Shown piece by piece: positions 10,209-18,337 of a stretch of DNA of 64,000 bases. Location of the stretch: positions 5,270,001 through 5,334,000 of the forward strand of contig NZ_JASTLB010000001.1 in NCBI RefSeq assembly GCF_030499535.1, read 5' to 3'. Within the stretch, counting starts at the first letter, position 1. Each line of letters begins with the position of its first letter. The translations under genes were made by a program, and so were the position numbers. The notes under the pieces are model-generated. The model did no database searches. It saw nothing but the letters and a program-made list of their open reading frames with translations, and was not told where the DNA came from. The stretch is from Streptomyces sp. TG1A-8. Its GTDB lineage: Bacteria > Actinomycetota > Actinomycetes > Streptomycetales > Streptomycetaceae.

Positions 10209-10254
10209 GGCGCCTGCCCCCTCACGTCCCCGACCGGACACCGGGGCAGGCGCC
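10209..10254 (+). terminator. terminator of gltBD
   Basis: Perfect 12-bp inverted repeat GGCGCCTGCCCC / GGGGCAGGCGCC with a 22-nt loop. The remainder of the 10163-10535 gap is very GC-rich and holds nothing further that I can identify. Confidence 0.75.
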
Positions 10255-10535
10255 GCCTCGTCCTGCCGGGACGGGGCGCCGCGGGCCGCTTGCGCCGCGA
10301 GCCCCGGCACCCCGCCCGCGCCGAGCCCGGCGGCGGGGCGGGCAGGAGCACGCACACGCCCGTCCGGCCCGGGGTGCGGCGGGTGTCCCGCGGGGCGCGG
10401 GCGTACGCCGGGGCCGAGGACCGCCCCGGACGCGCCGGCGGCCGGACCGTCCGGGGCGAGCGGCGGGACGGGCAGGCGCGCCGGTCGCAGCGCGTGCGGC
10501 GGGGAGCCCGGGCCGGCCCGATCCGGACGAAAGTC

Positions 10536-11417
10536 CTAGGTGTCGCACTCCAGGACCGTCCGGCACAGGCCGCACCGCACCCGGACCCTGCCCCGCACGG
10601 GCACCCTGATCCGCTGGTGGCAGGTGGGGCAGGGGAAGGAGACGCGGAGCCGGCCGGCGGGGTCGCAGGAGAAGGCGTAGGGGACCTCCGGCCGGGTGCC
10701 CGGGGCCTGCCTGCGGTCGTGGGCGTAGCGGTGGCGGCCCGCCCGGCCGGCCCCGGTCAGCGGAGGCTGCTGCCCGTCGTGGCGGGCGGTGGCCATGCCC
10801 CTGCCGTAGGCGGTGTGGGCCTGCGGGCTGGTGAACCACACGGAGGGGTCCTCGTGGAAGGCCAGCGAGCGCTTGGCGAGGACGTAACCGAACTCCTCCG
10901 GCGTGAGGTAACCCAGTTTCTGGGAGGAGGCGCCGTCCTCGCGGTAGGCGTCCAGCAGCAGCCACCCCGCGCCGAGGTAGGTCGTCACCGTGTCCGTCAG
11001 GATCTCGTTGTGCGCCGTGGTCGGGAAGGACAGGCCGAGGCGGTGCAGGTAGACGTGGGCCACTTCGTGGGCGAGCGCCGCCCCGATGTCCCGGCGATGG
11101 GTGCGGAACCGGTCGTTCAGCTCGACGAAGTACTCCGGGCCCGCCGTCAGCTCGACGTTCGCCGCGTGGGTCATCCGCCGGAAGCCGACGACCAGCCGCG
11201 CGTCCGGCAACCGGAAGTGCCGCACGATCTCCCGGGCCACCCGCTGGGCCCTGAGGTGCAGGTCGTCGGTGTCGCAGAAGGCCACGTCGGCGGGGGGCAC
11301 GCTGGCCGCGAAGGTCCGCACGGTGTCGCAGGACAGCCGCCGGTACAGCGCGGTGACGGCGGCCCGCACCGTCTCCAGGTGCGGGTAGCCGTGCTCGACC
11401 GGTCCGCCGTTCGCCAC
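10536..11417 (-). CDS. zinc-peptidase-like protein with C-terminal zinc ribbon
   Basis: 293 residues, no named family recognised. The centre has HEVAHVYLH, an HExxH zinc-protease motif, with a downstream acidic segment (NEILTDTVTTYLG) that could supply the third ligand. The last 50 residues hold two CxxC pairs, CPTC and CGLC, of a small zinc ribbon. An early segment has three dispersed cysteines. There is no signal peptide, so it is probably cytoplasmic. GTG 11417 has GGGGGT just upstream. It is transcribed away from chorismate mutase and converges on the gltBD terminator. Peptidase activity is inferred from motifs only. Confidence 0.72.
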   Translation of the reverse strand: MANGGPVEHGYPHLETVRAAVTALYRRLSCDTVRTFAASVPPADVAFCDTDDLHLRAQRVAREIVRHFRLPDARLVVGFRRMTHAANVELTAGPEYFVELNDRFRTHRRDIGAALAHEVAHVYLHRLGLSFPTTAHNEILTDTVTTYLGAGWLLLDAYREDGASSQKLGYLTPEEFGYVLAKRSLAFHEDPSVWFTSPQAHTAYGRGMATARHDGQQPPLTGAGRAGRHRYAHDRRQAPGTRPEVPYAFSCDPAGRLRVSFPCPTCHQRIRVPVRGRVRVRCGLCRTVLECDT

Positions 11418-11579
11418 GTCCGACCCCCAAGGACACCCGGGACCCCCTTCCCACTGTATGCGGGCGCGCGCCGGCGGGCAGCGGCCGCGCCCCGCGCTCC
11501 CCGTGCCTCGTTCCGGCCGATCGGCGCGACGGGACCGATCGCATGCTGGTCGGCCGGTGAGAGGAGCGCGCCGCTCCCC

Positions 11580-11585
11580 TAGGGT
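11580..11585 (+). promoter_or_regulatory. candidate -10 element for chorismate mutase (leaderless)
   Basis: TAGGGT ends 8 nt before the ATG and there is no ribosome binding site between, so transcription probably starts at or next to the start codon. Confidence 0.45.
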
Positions 11586-11593
11586 GGACGCCC

Positions 11594-11944
11594 ATGACCA
11601 TCAGCAACACCGGCACCGGTGACGTGGACCCCGCCGTCCGCCAGGAACTGGAGCGGCTGCGCGAGAGCATCGACAACATCGACGCGGCCGTCGTCCACAT
11701 GCTCGCCGAACGCTTCAAGTGCACCCAGCAGGTCGGCCGGCTCAAGGCGGCGCACCAGCTGCCGCCCGCCGACCCGGCCCGCGAGGCCCGGCAGATCGAA
11801 CGGCTGCGCACCCTCGCCGAGAACGCCCGCCTCGACCCGGCCTTCGCCGAGAAGTTCCTGAACTTCATCATCGCCGAGGTGATCCGGCACCACGAACGCA
11901 TCGCCGACGACACCGCCCACGAGCAACCGGCGTCGGCCGGCTGA
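11594..11944 (+). CDS. chorismate mutase, AroQ type
   Basis: 116 residues, all-helical. Converts chorismate to prephenate on the phenylalanine/tyrosine branch. The first helix has LERLRESIDNIDAAVVHMLAERF with the conserved Arg and Asp, followed by KCTQQVGRLKAAH (catalytic Arg/Lys region), and the C-terminal helix ends FLNFIIAEVIRHHERIA. The length fits a stand-alone monofunctional mutase without prephenate dehydratase. Cytoplasmic. It lies 120 nt before pepN in the same direction with no obvious terminator between, but a functional link is not apparent. Confidence 0.92.
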   Translation: MTISNTGTGDVDPAVRQELERLRESIDNIDAAVVHMLAERFKCTQQVGRLKAAHQLPPADPAREARQIERLRTLAENARLDPAFAEKFLNFIIAEVIRHHERIADDTAHEQPASAG

Positions 11945-12064
11945 CCAGCGGTACGGCGGCGGCGCGGCGGGGCCGGTGACCGCCGGTGGCGGCGGGCGGT
12001 TGCGGAACCGGACATACACCGTGTAACGAACCACGCCTGTGCGCCGTCGGCGCCATCGGGCAGC

Positions 12065-14554
12065 ATGGCCCGCATGTCCGTACTCACGCGCGACGAAGCG
12101 CAGCTCCGAGCACAGCTCCTCGACGTCCACCACTACTCCGTCGAACTCGACCTCACCACGGGGGACGAGGTCTTCGGCTCCCGCACCGGGATCCGGTTCA
12201 CCGCACGGTCCGACGGGGACACGTTCGTCGAGCTGAAGCCCACCGAGCTGCGCGCCGTCACCCTCGACGGACAGCCCCTCGACCCCGGGGACCTGCGCGA
12301 GGGCCGGCTGCCGCTGAAGAACCTCACCGCCGGCGAGCACGAACTGCACGTCGACGCGGCCATGCCCTACTCCCGCACCGGCGAGGGCATGCACCGCTTC
12401 ACCGACCCCACCGACGGCGAGACCTACGTCTACACGCAGATGTTCATGGACGACGTCCAGCGGGTGTTCGCCGCCTTCGACCAGCCCGACCTCAAGGCCG
12501 TCTTCGAGGTCTCCGTCACCGCGCCCGAGGGCTGGACCGTACTCGCCAACGGCGTCACCGAGCACCTCGGCCAGGGCCGCTGGCGGGCCGCCGCGACGCC
12601 GCTGATCTCCACCTACCTCGTCGCGGTCGCCGCCGGGCCCTGGCACTCGGTGCGCACCGAGCACCGCGGCCTGCCCTTCGGCATCCACTGCCGCCGCTCC
12701 CTCGCCCCGCACCTGGAGGCCGACGCCGAGGAGATCCTCCAGGTCACGCGCGCCTGCTTCGACCGCTACCACGAGAAGTTCGAGGAACCGTACCCCTTCG
12801 ACTCCTACGACCAGGCGTTCGTCCCCGAGTTCAACGCGGGCGCCATGGAGAACCCGGGCCTGGTCACCTTCCGCGACGACTTCGTCTACCGCTCCGCCGT
12901 CACCGACACCGAGCGGCAGACCCGCGCGATGGTCATCGCCCACGAGATGGCCCACATGTGGTTCGGCGACCTCGTCACCCTCAGGTGGTGGGACGACATC
13001 TGGCTGAACGAGTCCTTCGCCGAGTACATGGGCTACCAGACCACCTTGGAGGCGACCCGCTTCACCCAGCCGTGGGTCGAGTTCGGCGTTGCCCGCAAGG
13101 CCTGGGGCTACGACGCCGACCAGCGCCCCTCCACCCACCCCGTGGCCCCCGAGGCCGTCGACGACACGGCCGCCGCCCTGCTCAACTTCGACGGCATCTC
13201 CTACGCCAAGGGCGCCTCCGCGCTGCGCCAGCTGGTGGCCTGGCTCGGCGAGAAGGACTTCCTCGCCGGCATCAACGTCCACATCCGGCGGCACCGCTTC
13301 GCCAACGCCACCCTCGCCGACTTCATCGACTCCCTCGCCGCCGCCACCGAACGCGACGTCCACGCCTGGGCCGACGCCTGGCTGCGCACCACCGGCGTCG
13401 ACACGCTCACCCCGAGGATCGCGTCCGCCGACGGCACCTGCGCCCTGACCGTCGACCGCGCCGGCAGCCGGCCGCACCGCGTCACCGCCGGGCTGTACGA
13501 CCGCGACCTCACCGACGAGGGCCGCCTCACCCTGCGCGAACGCGTCGACCTCGACGTCCCGCAGGCCGCACCGCAGCCCATCGGCAAGCGGCCCGCGCTG
13601 CTCCTGCTCAACGACGGCGACCTGACCTACGCCAAGGTCCGCTTCGACGAGGAGTCCTTCGCGACGGTCCGCACCGGCCTGTCCGGGCTGCCCGACCCGC
13701 TCACCCGCGCGGTGGTGTGGAACGCCCTGCGGGACGCCGTCCGCGACGGCGAACTCCCGCCCGGCGCCTACCTGGAGACGGCCCGCGCCCACCTCCCGCT
13801 GGAGACCGACCTGGCCCTCGTGGAGGGCGTCCTCGCCTTCGCCTCCGCGCAGATCGCCGGCCGCTACCTCGGCCCCGGGGAGCGCCCGGCCGCCCTCGGC
13901 ACCCTCACCTCCCTCTGCCGCGACCTGCTGCGCCGCACCGAGGACGGCGACAACCCCGGCCTGCGCCTGATCGCCGTACGGCACTTCGTCGACGCGGCCG
14001 TCCACCCCGACACCATCGCCGCCTGGCTCGCCGAGGGCACCGTGCCCGGCGGGCCGGAACTCGACCCGGAGCTGCGCTGGCGCGTCCTCGCCCGGCTCGC
14101 CGTCCTCGGCGCCACCGACGAGGCCGCCATCGCCGCCGAGCTGCAGCGCGACCCGTCCGCCACCGGCCAGGAGGGCGCCGCCCGCTGCCGGGCCGCGCTG
14201 CCCGACGCGGCGGCCAAGCGCGCGGCCTGGGAGGCGATGTTCGCCGGCGACGACCTGTCGAACTACCTGTTCACCGCCACCGCGCAGGGTTTCTGGCAGC
14301 CCGAACAGGCCGACCTGGTCCGGGAGTACGTGCCGCGCTACTACCAGGACGCGGTCGCGGTCGCCGCCCGCCGCGGCCCCGCCATCGCCGCCGCCGCCGG
14401 CCGCTGGGCCTTCCCGCACCACGCCGTCGACGCGGAGAACCTCGCCCTCGGCGAGGTCTGCCTGCGCGACGCCGGCCCGACCGCGGCCCTGCGCCGCAGA
14501 CTCGTCGACGAACTCGACGACCTGGCCCGCGCGCTCCGGGTCCGGGGGGAGTAA
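12065..14554 (+). CDS. pepN: aminopeptidase N (M1 family)
   Basis: 829 residues, typical for actinobacterial PepN (about 830-860). Cytoplasmic zinc metallopeptidase that removes N-terminal residues from peptides. The substrate motif GAMENPG is near residue 258. The zinc site HEMAH plus the distal Glu in NESFAEYMG lie near residues 290-320. The C-terminal ERAP1-like helical domain fills the last 300 residues. Two starts are possible, 12065 (MARMSVLT) and 12074 (MSVLT); neither has a clear ribosome site, and family memory favours the shorter form. It is followed by a region of gene remnants, not by an operon partner. Confidence 0.95.
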   Translation: MARMSVLTRDEAQLRAQLLDVHHYSVELDLTTGDEVFGSRTGIRFTARSDGDTFVELKPTELRAVTLDGQPLDPGDLREGRLPLKNLTAGEHELHVDAAMPYSRTGEGMHRFTDPTDGETYVYTQMFMDDVQRVFAAFDQPDLKAVFEVSVTAPEGWTVLANGVTEHLGQGRWRAAATPLISTYLVAVAAGPWHSVRTEHRGLPFGIHCRRSLAPHLEADAEEILQVTRACFDRYHEKFEEPYPFDSYDQAFVPEFNAGAMENPGLVTFRDDFVYRSAVTDTERQTRAMVIAHEMAHMWFGDLVTLRWWDDIWLNESFAEYMGYQTTLEATRFTQPWVEFGVARKAWGYDADQRPSTHPVAPEAVDDTAAALLNFDGISYAKGASALRQLVAWLGEKDFLAGINVHIRRHRFANATLADFIDSLAAATERDVHAWADAWLRTTGVDTLTPRIASADGTCALTVDRAGSRPHRVTAGLYDRDLTDEGRLTLRERVDLDVPQAAPQPIGKRPALLLLNDGDLTYAKVRFDEESFATVRTGLSGLPDPLTRAVVWNALRDAVRDGELPPGAYLETARAHLPLETDLALVEGVLAFASAQIAGRYLGPGERPAALGTLTSLCRDLLRRTEDGDNPGLRLIAVRHFVDAAVHPDTIAAWLAEGTVPGGPELDPELRWRVLARLAVLGATDEAAIAAELQRDPSATGQEGAARCRAALPDAAAKRAAWEAMFAGDDLSNYLFTATAQGFWQPEQADLVREYVPRYYQDAVAVAARRGPAIAAAAGRWAFPHHAVDAENLALGEVCLRDAGPTAALRRRLVDELDDLARALRVRGE

Positions 14555-14699
14555 CCCGGCCGGGGCGGTACCGGGCGCGCGGCCCCGGCCGGGCCGGGCC
14601 GGGTGTCCGCCGGCCCGGTCCGTGCGGGGCGCGCGGGGTGCCTGACCCGGCCACCCCCGGGCGCTCCGCCGGGACGGTGCCGGGTGCCGCGGCCCGGCC

Positions 14700-14980
14700 G
14701 GCGCCGGGCGCCCCGGCCGCGGCAGGAACAACCCCACCGCCACCGTGCCGGGCCCCGGGTGATCCCGTACGGCGTCGACCGGGCCGGCGACCGCACCGTC
14801 GCGCTCCGGCACCAGGAGCACCTTGCCGTCCGGGTCCGCGCCGTCCGGCAGCGGGTGGAACGGGCTCTGCCCGCCGCCCGGCCCCGACGGCGGCCCCGCC
14901 GCCGCGAACCAGTCCCCGCACTCCCGGAACAGCGTCGGCAGCGGCCCCTCGTCCGCGGGGCCGGGCTCGCGCACCAGCAC
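14700..14980 (-). pseudogene. remnant of a GNAT acetyltransferase (N-terminal half)
   Basis: About 90 residues in one frame resemble the start of a GNAT enzyme: REPGPADEGPLPTLFRECGD, then DGADPDGKVLLVPE, then a beta-4 strand, GPGTVAVGLFL. The expected acetyl-CoA loop (R/QxxGxG/A) is missing, and the frame runs into Pro/Arg/Gly-rich noncoding-like sequence. A GTG at 14980 sits where the original start could be. The similarity is by eye and moderate. Confidence 0.45.
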
Positions 14981-15016
14981 CCGCTCACCGGGCACGCCGA
15001 GCCTCCGCACGCCGCG

Positions 15017-15400
15017 AGGATCGAACTGCACCTGGAACACCCCGCACAGGGCAGCCGCTCCCGCCTGAGCACCGACGCCGTCGTCCTGGCCACCGGCTAC
15101 CGCGAGCACCCCCTCGGCCGCATCCTCGCCGGACTCGACCCCCACCTGCGCCGCGACGGCAGCGAACGCCCGCGCGTGGACCAGGACTTCCGGCTCGTCC
15201 TCGACCCCTCGGCCACCGGATCGGTGTACGTCCAGAACGTGGGACTGCACACCCACGGCGTCGGCGCCCCCGACCTCGCCGCCTGGCGCAGCGCCTGCAT
15301 CCTCAACCCCCTGACCGGCGGGTGCGCCTACCCGCTCCCCGGCCGGACGGCCTTCACCACCTTCGGCCTCCGGGAGGCCCGGCCCCGGGTGCCGCAGGAC
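15017..15400 (+). pseudogene. C-terminal remnant of L-lysine/ornithine N-monooxygenase
   Basis: About 125 residues match the end of SidA/IucD/DesB-type flavin monooxygenases, which hydroxylate the side-chain amine of lysine or ornithine for hydroxamate siderophores. Visible pieces are TDAVVLATGY, PRVDQDFRLVLDP, VYVQNVGLHTHGVGAPD and RTAFTTFGL, in order. The N-terminal three quarters with the FAD and NADPH sites are absent, and no start codon or ribosome site precedes the fragment. It begins 36 nt from the GNAT remnant on the other strand. The rest of the 14555-15532 gap is GC-rich with no other recognisable content apart from the terminator. Confidence 0.7.
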
Positions 15401-15466
15401 CGCCGGGAGCGGCAGCCGGCTCCGTCCGGCGGGAGACGGCGACGGACGGGACGGCGCGGCGGACGG

Positions 15467-15514
15467 AAGGGCCCGCGGTGGCGGGGCGACGCCGCCCCGC
15501 CACCGCGGGCCCTT
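15467..15514. terminator. strong bidirectional hairpin after the nucleotidase gene
   Basis: Perfect 21-bp arms (AAGGGCCCGCGG... and complement, 15467-15487 and 15494-15514) with a 6-nt loop, 18 nt beyond the stop of the leftward nucleotidase gene. It would also stop rightward transcription from the remnant patch. Confidence 0.85.
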
Positions 15515-15532
15515 CGCGGGGACCCCCGCCCG

Positions 15533-17338
15533 TCAGAAGACCGGCGTGCCGTCGCGGGTGAGCCTCCAGTCCGAGGACGCGAAGTCCTTCGGGTCCAGGA
15601 CGCCCCGGGCGGTGACCCACTCGGCGATCCGGGTGCGGATCTCCGTCGACTCCGACCACAGCTCCTTGGCCGAGGCGACGTGCGGGAAGGCCCCGCCGCC
15701 GTTGGCGCGGTAGTTGTTCACCGCGAACACGAACTGCTGGGCGTCGTCCAGCGGGGCACCGCCGTAGGTCAGGTTCCTGATCCGCGAACCGGCCGGCCGG
15801 GCGACGTCGATGTCGTACGCCAGACCCGAGACGTAGTCGTAGTTGTAGTCCGGCCGGCCGCCCGCGTTCGTCAGCTTCTCCACGTCGACCGCCGTCCCGG
15901 CGGCGGTCTGCACGTAGTACCCCGCCGAGTACTCCAGGTACGCCCGCACCTGGGCGCCCGTCAGCACCTTGGCGACCAGGGTGTTGTCGTACACGTACAG
16001 GCTCGACAGGTCCCGGATCGTCACGTCGCCGGCCGGGATCTGCGAGGTCCGGGAGAACGGCGAGGCCTGTGCGATCACCGGCAGCGAGGCGTACTCGGTG
16101 CCGGCCAGCGCGGCCTTGACCACGTCCTCCTGCACCTTGGTGATCAGGTCGATGATCGGGGCGTCCTTGTAGCGCGCCTCGACGGTCGTCAGGGTCTCGG
16201 TGGCCCGGCCCACGACCTGGTTGACGTACGCGACGACCTTGGCGTGCTCGTCCTTGAGCAGCTTGGTGATCTTCGGGTCGTCGGCGGCCGTGCCGGAGTT
16301 GCGCAGCGAGGCCGAGACCGACTCGACCTCCCAGCGGCCCCTGCTGAACGCCAGCTCGATGTCGAACACGGTGAGCCGCTCGGCGTAGCACAGCGGCTCG
16401 GAGAGCACGACCGTCTTCCCGGTCCGCTCGTTGACGACCTTCAGCTCGGGGATCTCCAGGTGCGCGTGCCCGACTAGGATGGCGTCGATGCCCGGCACCT
16501 GGCGGGCGACGTTGGCGGCCGCGTCCTCCACGTACGGCAGCTGGTCGCCGTAGGACGAGGTGCCGGAGGTGCCCGAGTGCGCCGACACCACGACCACGTC
16601 CGCGCCCAGCGACCGCAGCTTCGGCACCCACTTCGCGGCCTGCTCCTCCAGGCCCGGGAACGCCAGCTTGCCCTGCACGTAGGCCTTGTCCCAGATGGCG
16701 ATGCCGGGGTTGGTCAGGCCCAGCACGGCGACCTTGACCGGCGGGGCGCCCTGCACGCGGAAGGTCTTGATGACGTAAGGGGGGAAGGCCGGCTTCAGGG
16801 TCTTGGCGTCGACCGCGTTGGCGCCGAGCAGCGGGAAGTCCAGCTGGTCCTCGAACCGGCGCAGGGTCTCGATGCCGTAGTTGAACTCGTGGTTGCCGAG
16901 GGCCGCCGCGTCGTACCCGATGGCGTTCATCGCCTGGGCCATCGGGTGCACCGGCCCGCCCTCGGCGGTGATCGGGTCGACCTTCGCGTAGTAGTACGTC
17001 AGCGGGGTGCCCTGGATCGTGTCACCGGCGTCGACGAGCAGCGTGTTGTGGCGGCCCCGCTCCTGGCGGACCTGCTCGATCAGGGTCGAGACACGGGCCA
17101 GGCCCACGGCGTTGCCCGCGGCGTCGGTGTACTCCGCGTCCTTGAAGTAGTCCCAGTTGAAGACGTGCCCGTGCAGGTCGGTGGTGCCCATGACGGTGAG
17201 GGAGTACCGCTTGACGTGCTTCGCGGGCCGCCCCGCCTCGGCCGCCCGGGCCGCCGGAGCCGCCGCCGCACCGGCGATCGCCACCCCCGCCCCGGTCGCG
17301 GCGGACTTCTTCAGGAACTTCCGGCGGTTCAGCGGCAT
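15533..17338 (-). CDS. Tat-exported bifunctional metallophosphatase / 5'-nucleotidase
   Basis: 601 residues. It belongs to the UshA/CpdB group, which hydrolyses nucleotides or 2',3'-cyclic nucleotides outside the membrane to scavenge phosphate and nucleosides. The N-terminus NRRKFLKK plus an Ala-rich stretch is a twin-arginine signal (first 33 residues). Metallophosphatase motifs follow in order: TTDLHGHVFNWDYF, DAGDTIQG, ALGNHEFNYG, VVVSAHSG and GHAHLEIP. The C-terminal half is the 5'-nucleotidase substrate domain with YLEYSAGYYV and FVFAVNNYRANGGG. ATG 17338 has GAGGAG 8 nt upstream. Divergent from the SIMPL gene, with about 150 nt between. Confidence 0.93.
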   Translation of the reverse strand: MPLNRRKFLKKSAATGAGVAIAGAAAAPAARAAEAGRPAKHVKRYSLTVMGTTDLHGHVFNWDYFKDAEYTDAAGNAVGLARVSTLIEQVRQERGRHNTLLVDAGDTIQGTPLTYYYAKVDPITAEGGPVHPMAQAMNAIGYDAAALGNHEFNYGIETLRRFEDQLDFPLLGANAVDAKTLKPAFPPYVIKTFRVQGAPPVKVAVLGLTNPGIAIWDKAYVQGKLAFPGLEEQAAKWVPKLRSLGADVVVVSAHSGTSGTSSYGDQLPYVEDAAANVARQVPGIDAILVGHAHLEIPELKVVNERTGKTVVLSEPLCYAERLTVFDIELAFSRGRWEVESVSASLRNSGTAADDPKITKLLKDEHAKVVAYVNQVVGRATETLTTVEARYKDAPIIDLITKVQEDVVKAALAGTEYASLPVIAQASPFSRTSQIPAGDVTIRDLSSLYVYDNTLVAKVLTGAQVRAYLEYSAGYYVQTAAGTAVDVEKLTNAGGRPDYNYDYVSGLAYDIDVARPAGSRIRNLTYGGAPLDDAQQFVFAVNNYRANGGGAFPHVASAKELWSESTEIRTRIAEWVTARGVLDPKDFASSDWRLTRDGTPVF

Positions 17339-17486
17339 GGCTGGGTCTCCTCGGGAGCGGGTGAACGACGCGCGTAGATTCTGACCCGGGCGTGGCGGGG
17401 GGCAACAGGTCCGAGAGGTTTCGATACGGTGACCTCTTGTGCGAAGTCCCGCCGCCCCGACGGGAAAAACTGACACAGTGGGGCGT

Positions 17487-18182
17487 ATGACCTCTGCGGC
17501 GACCGCACGGCACGGCACCCCCGACGCACCCCTCCTCGTCGTCCGCGGGGAGGCGGAGCTGGACGTCGAGCCCGAGGTCGCGCGGATCGGCATCACGGTC
17601 GGCGCCCGCGGCCGGGACCGGCGTTCCACCCTGGACGACCTCACCCGCCGCAACACCGCCGTCCTGGACCTCGTGAAGTCCTACGGCCGGGCCGTGGAGG
17701 AGCTGTCCACCGGCGCCTTCTCCCTCACCCCCGAACTGGCCGAGCGCGGCCGGGGCGAGCGGGTCCGCAGCTATCGGGGCCGGGTGCACCTGGGCGCCGA
17801 GTTCTCCGACTTCACCGTGCTCGGTGAACTCACCACCCGGCTGGCCGACCTGGAGCTGACCCGGGTGGACGGCCCCTGGTGGTCGCTGCGCCCCGGCTCG
17901 CCGGTGCACGCCGAGGCGCGGCGGCGGGCGGTGGCCGAGGCCGTGCAGCGCGCCCGGGAGTACGCCGAGGCCCTGGGCACCACCCTCGCCGCGCTGACCG
18001 AGCTGGCCGACACGGGTACGGAGCCGTCGCGGCCCGGCCTGTCGTCCTTCGCCCGCGGGGCGCGGCGCATGTCCCGGGCCGACGCCTCCGAGCCCGCCGA
18101 GCCGCTCGACCTGGAGCCCGCCCGGCTGCGCGTCGCCGCCGGGGTCGAGGCCCGCTTCACGATGGCGCCGCCGCGGCTGTGA
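17487..18182 (+). CDS. SIMPL (DUF541) domain protein
   Basis: 231 residues. SIMPL domains (the BP26/OmpP28 group) are widespread but of uncertain function, often linked to oxidative stress or envelope assembly. Visible features are the opening VVRGEAELDVEPEVARIGITV and alternating strand and helix blocks, including ARRRAVAEAVQRAREYAEALG before the final strand (RVAAGVEARFTM). No signal peptide is seen, so it may be cytoplasmic. A CACAGT hexamer 7 nt before ATG 17487 and no Shine-Dalgarno suggest a leaderless message. It lies 155 nt before pyk. Confidence 0.8.
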   Translation: MTSAATARHGTPDAPLLVVRGEAELDVEPEVARIGITVGARGRDRRSTLDDLTRRNTAVLDLVKSYGRAVEELSTGAFSLTPELAERGRGERVRSYRGRVHLGAEFSDFTVLGELTTRLADLELTRVDGPWWSLRPGSPVHAEARRRAVAEAVQRAREYAEALGTTLAALTELADTGTEPSRPGLSSFARGARRMSRADASEPAEPLDLEPARLRVAAGVEARFTMAPPRL

Positions 18183-18325
18183 AACACGGGCGGCGCGGGG
18201 CGTGCGTCCGGAAACGATTGCTCATCGGAGCGGTTCGCCGCACAATTCAACACTCGTCAGGACTCCTTTGCCCAAGGGTTCTTGAGTGATCATGTGGGCC
18301 GGATTCTCTACCGGCGGGTAAGCCC

Positions 18326-18331
18326 TACGCT
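18326..18331 (+). promoter_or_regulatory. candidate -10 element for pyk (leaderless)
   Basis: TACGCT ends 6 nt before the pyk ATG, with no ribosome binding site between. No good TTGACA-like -35 is seen at the usual distance. Confidence 0.45.
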
Positions 18332-18337
18332 CGACTC

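Noticed and set aside
11579..15256. Open frame of 1225 codons on the minus strand opposite pepN
   Set aside because: Its codon pattern is the mirror of pepN, the composition is a Gly/Val/Glu/Ala/Arg mix with no domains, and pepN itself is unmistakable. Only the short GNAT-like part beyond pepN was kept.
14603..16477. Long plus-strand frame covering the N-monooxygenase remnant and running into the nucleotidase gene
   Set aside because: Only about 125 internal codons resemble a protein family. The rest is noncoding or antisense to the nucleotidase, so a single gene is not supported.
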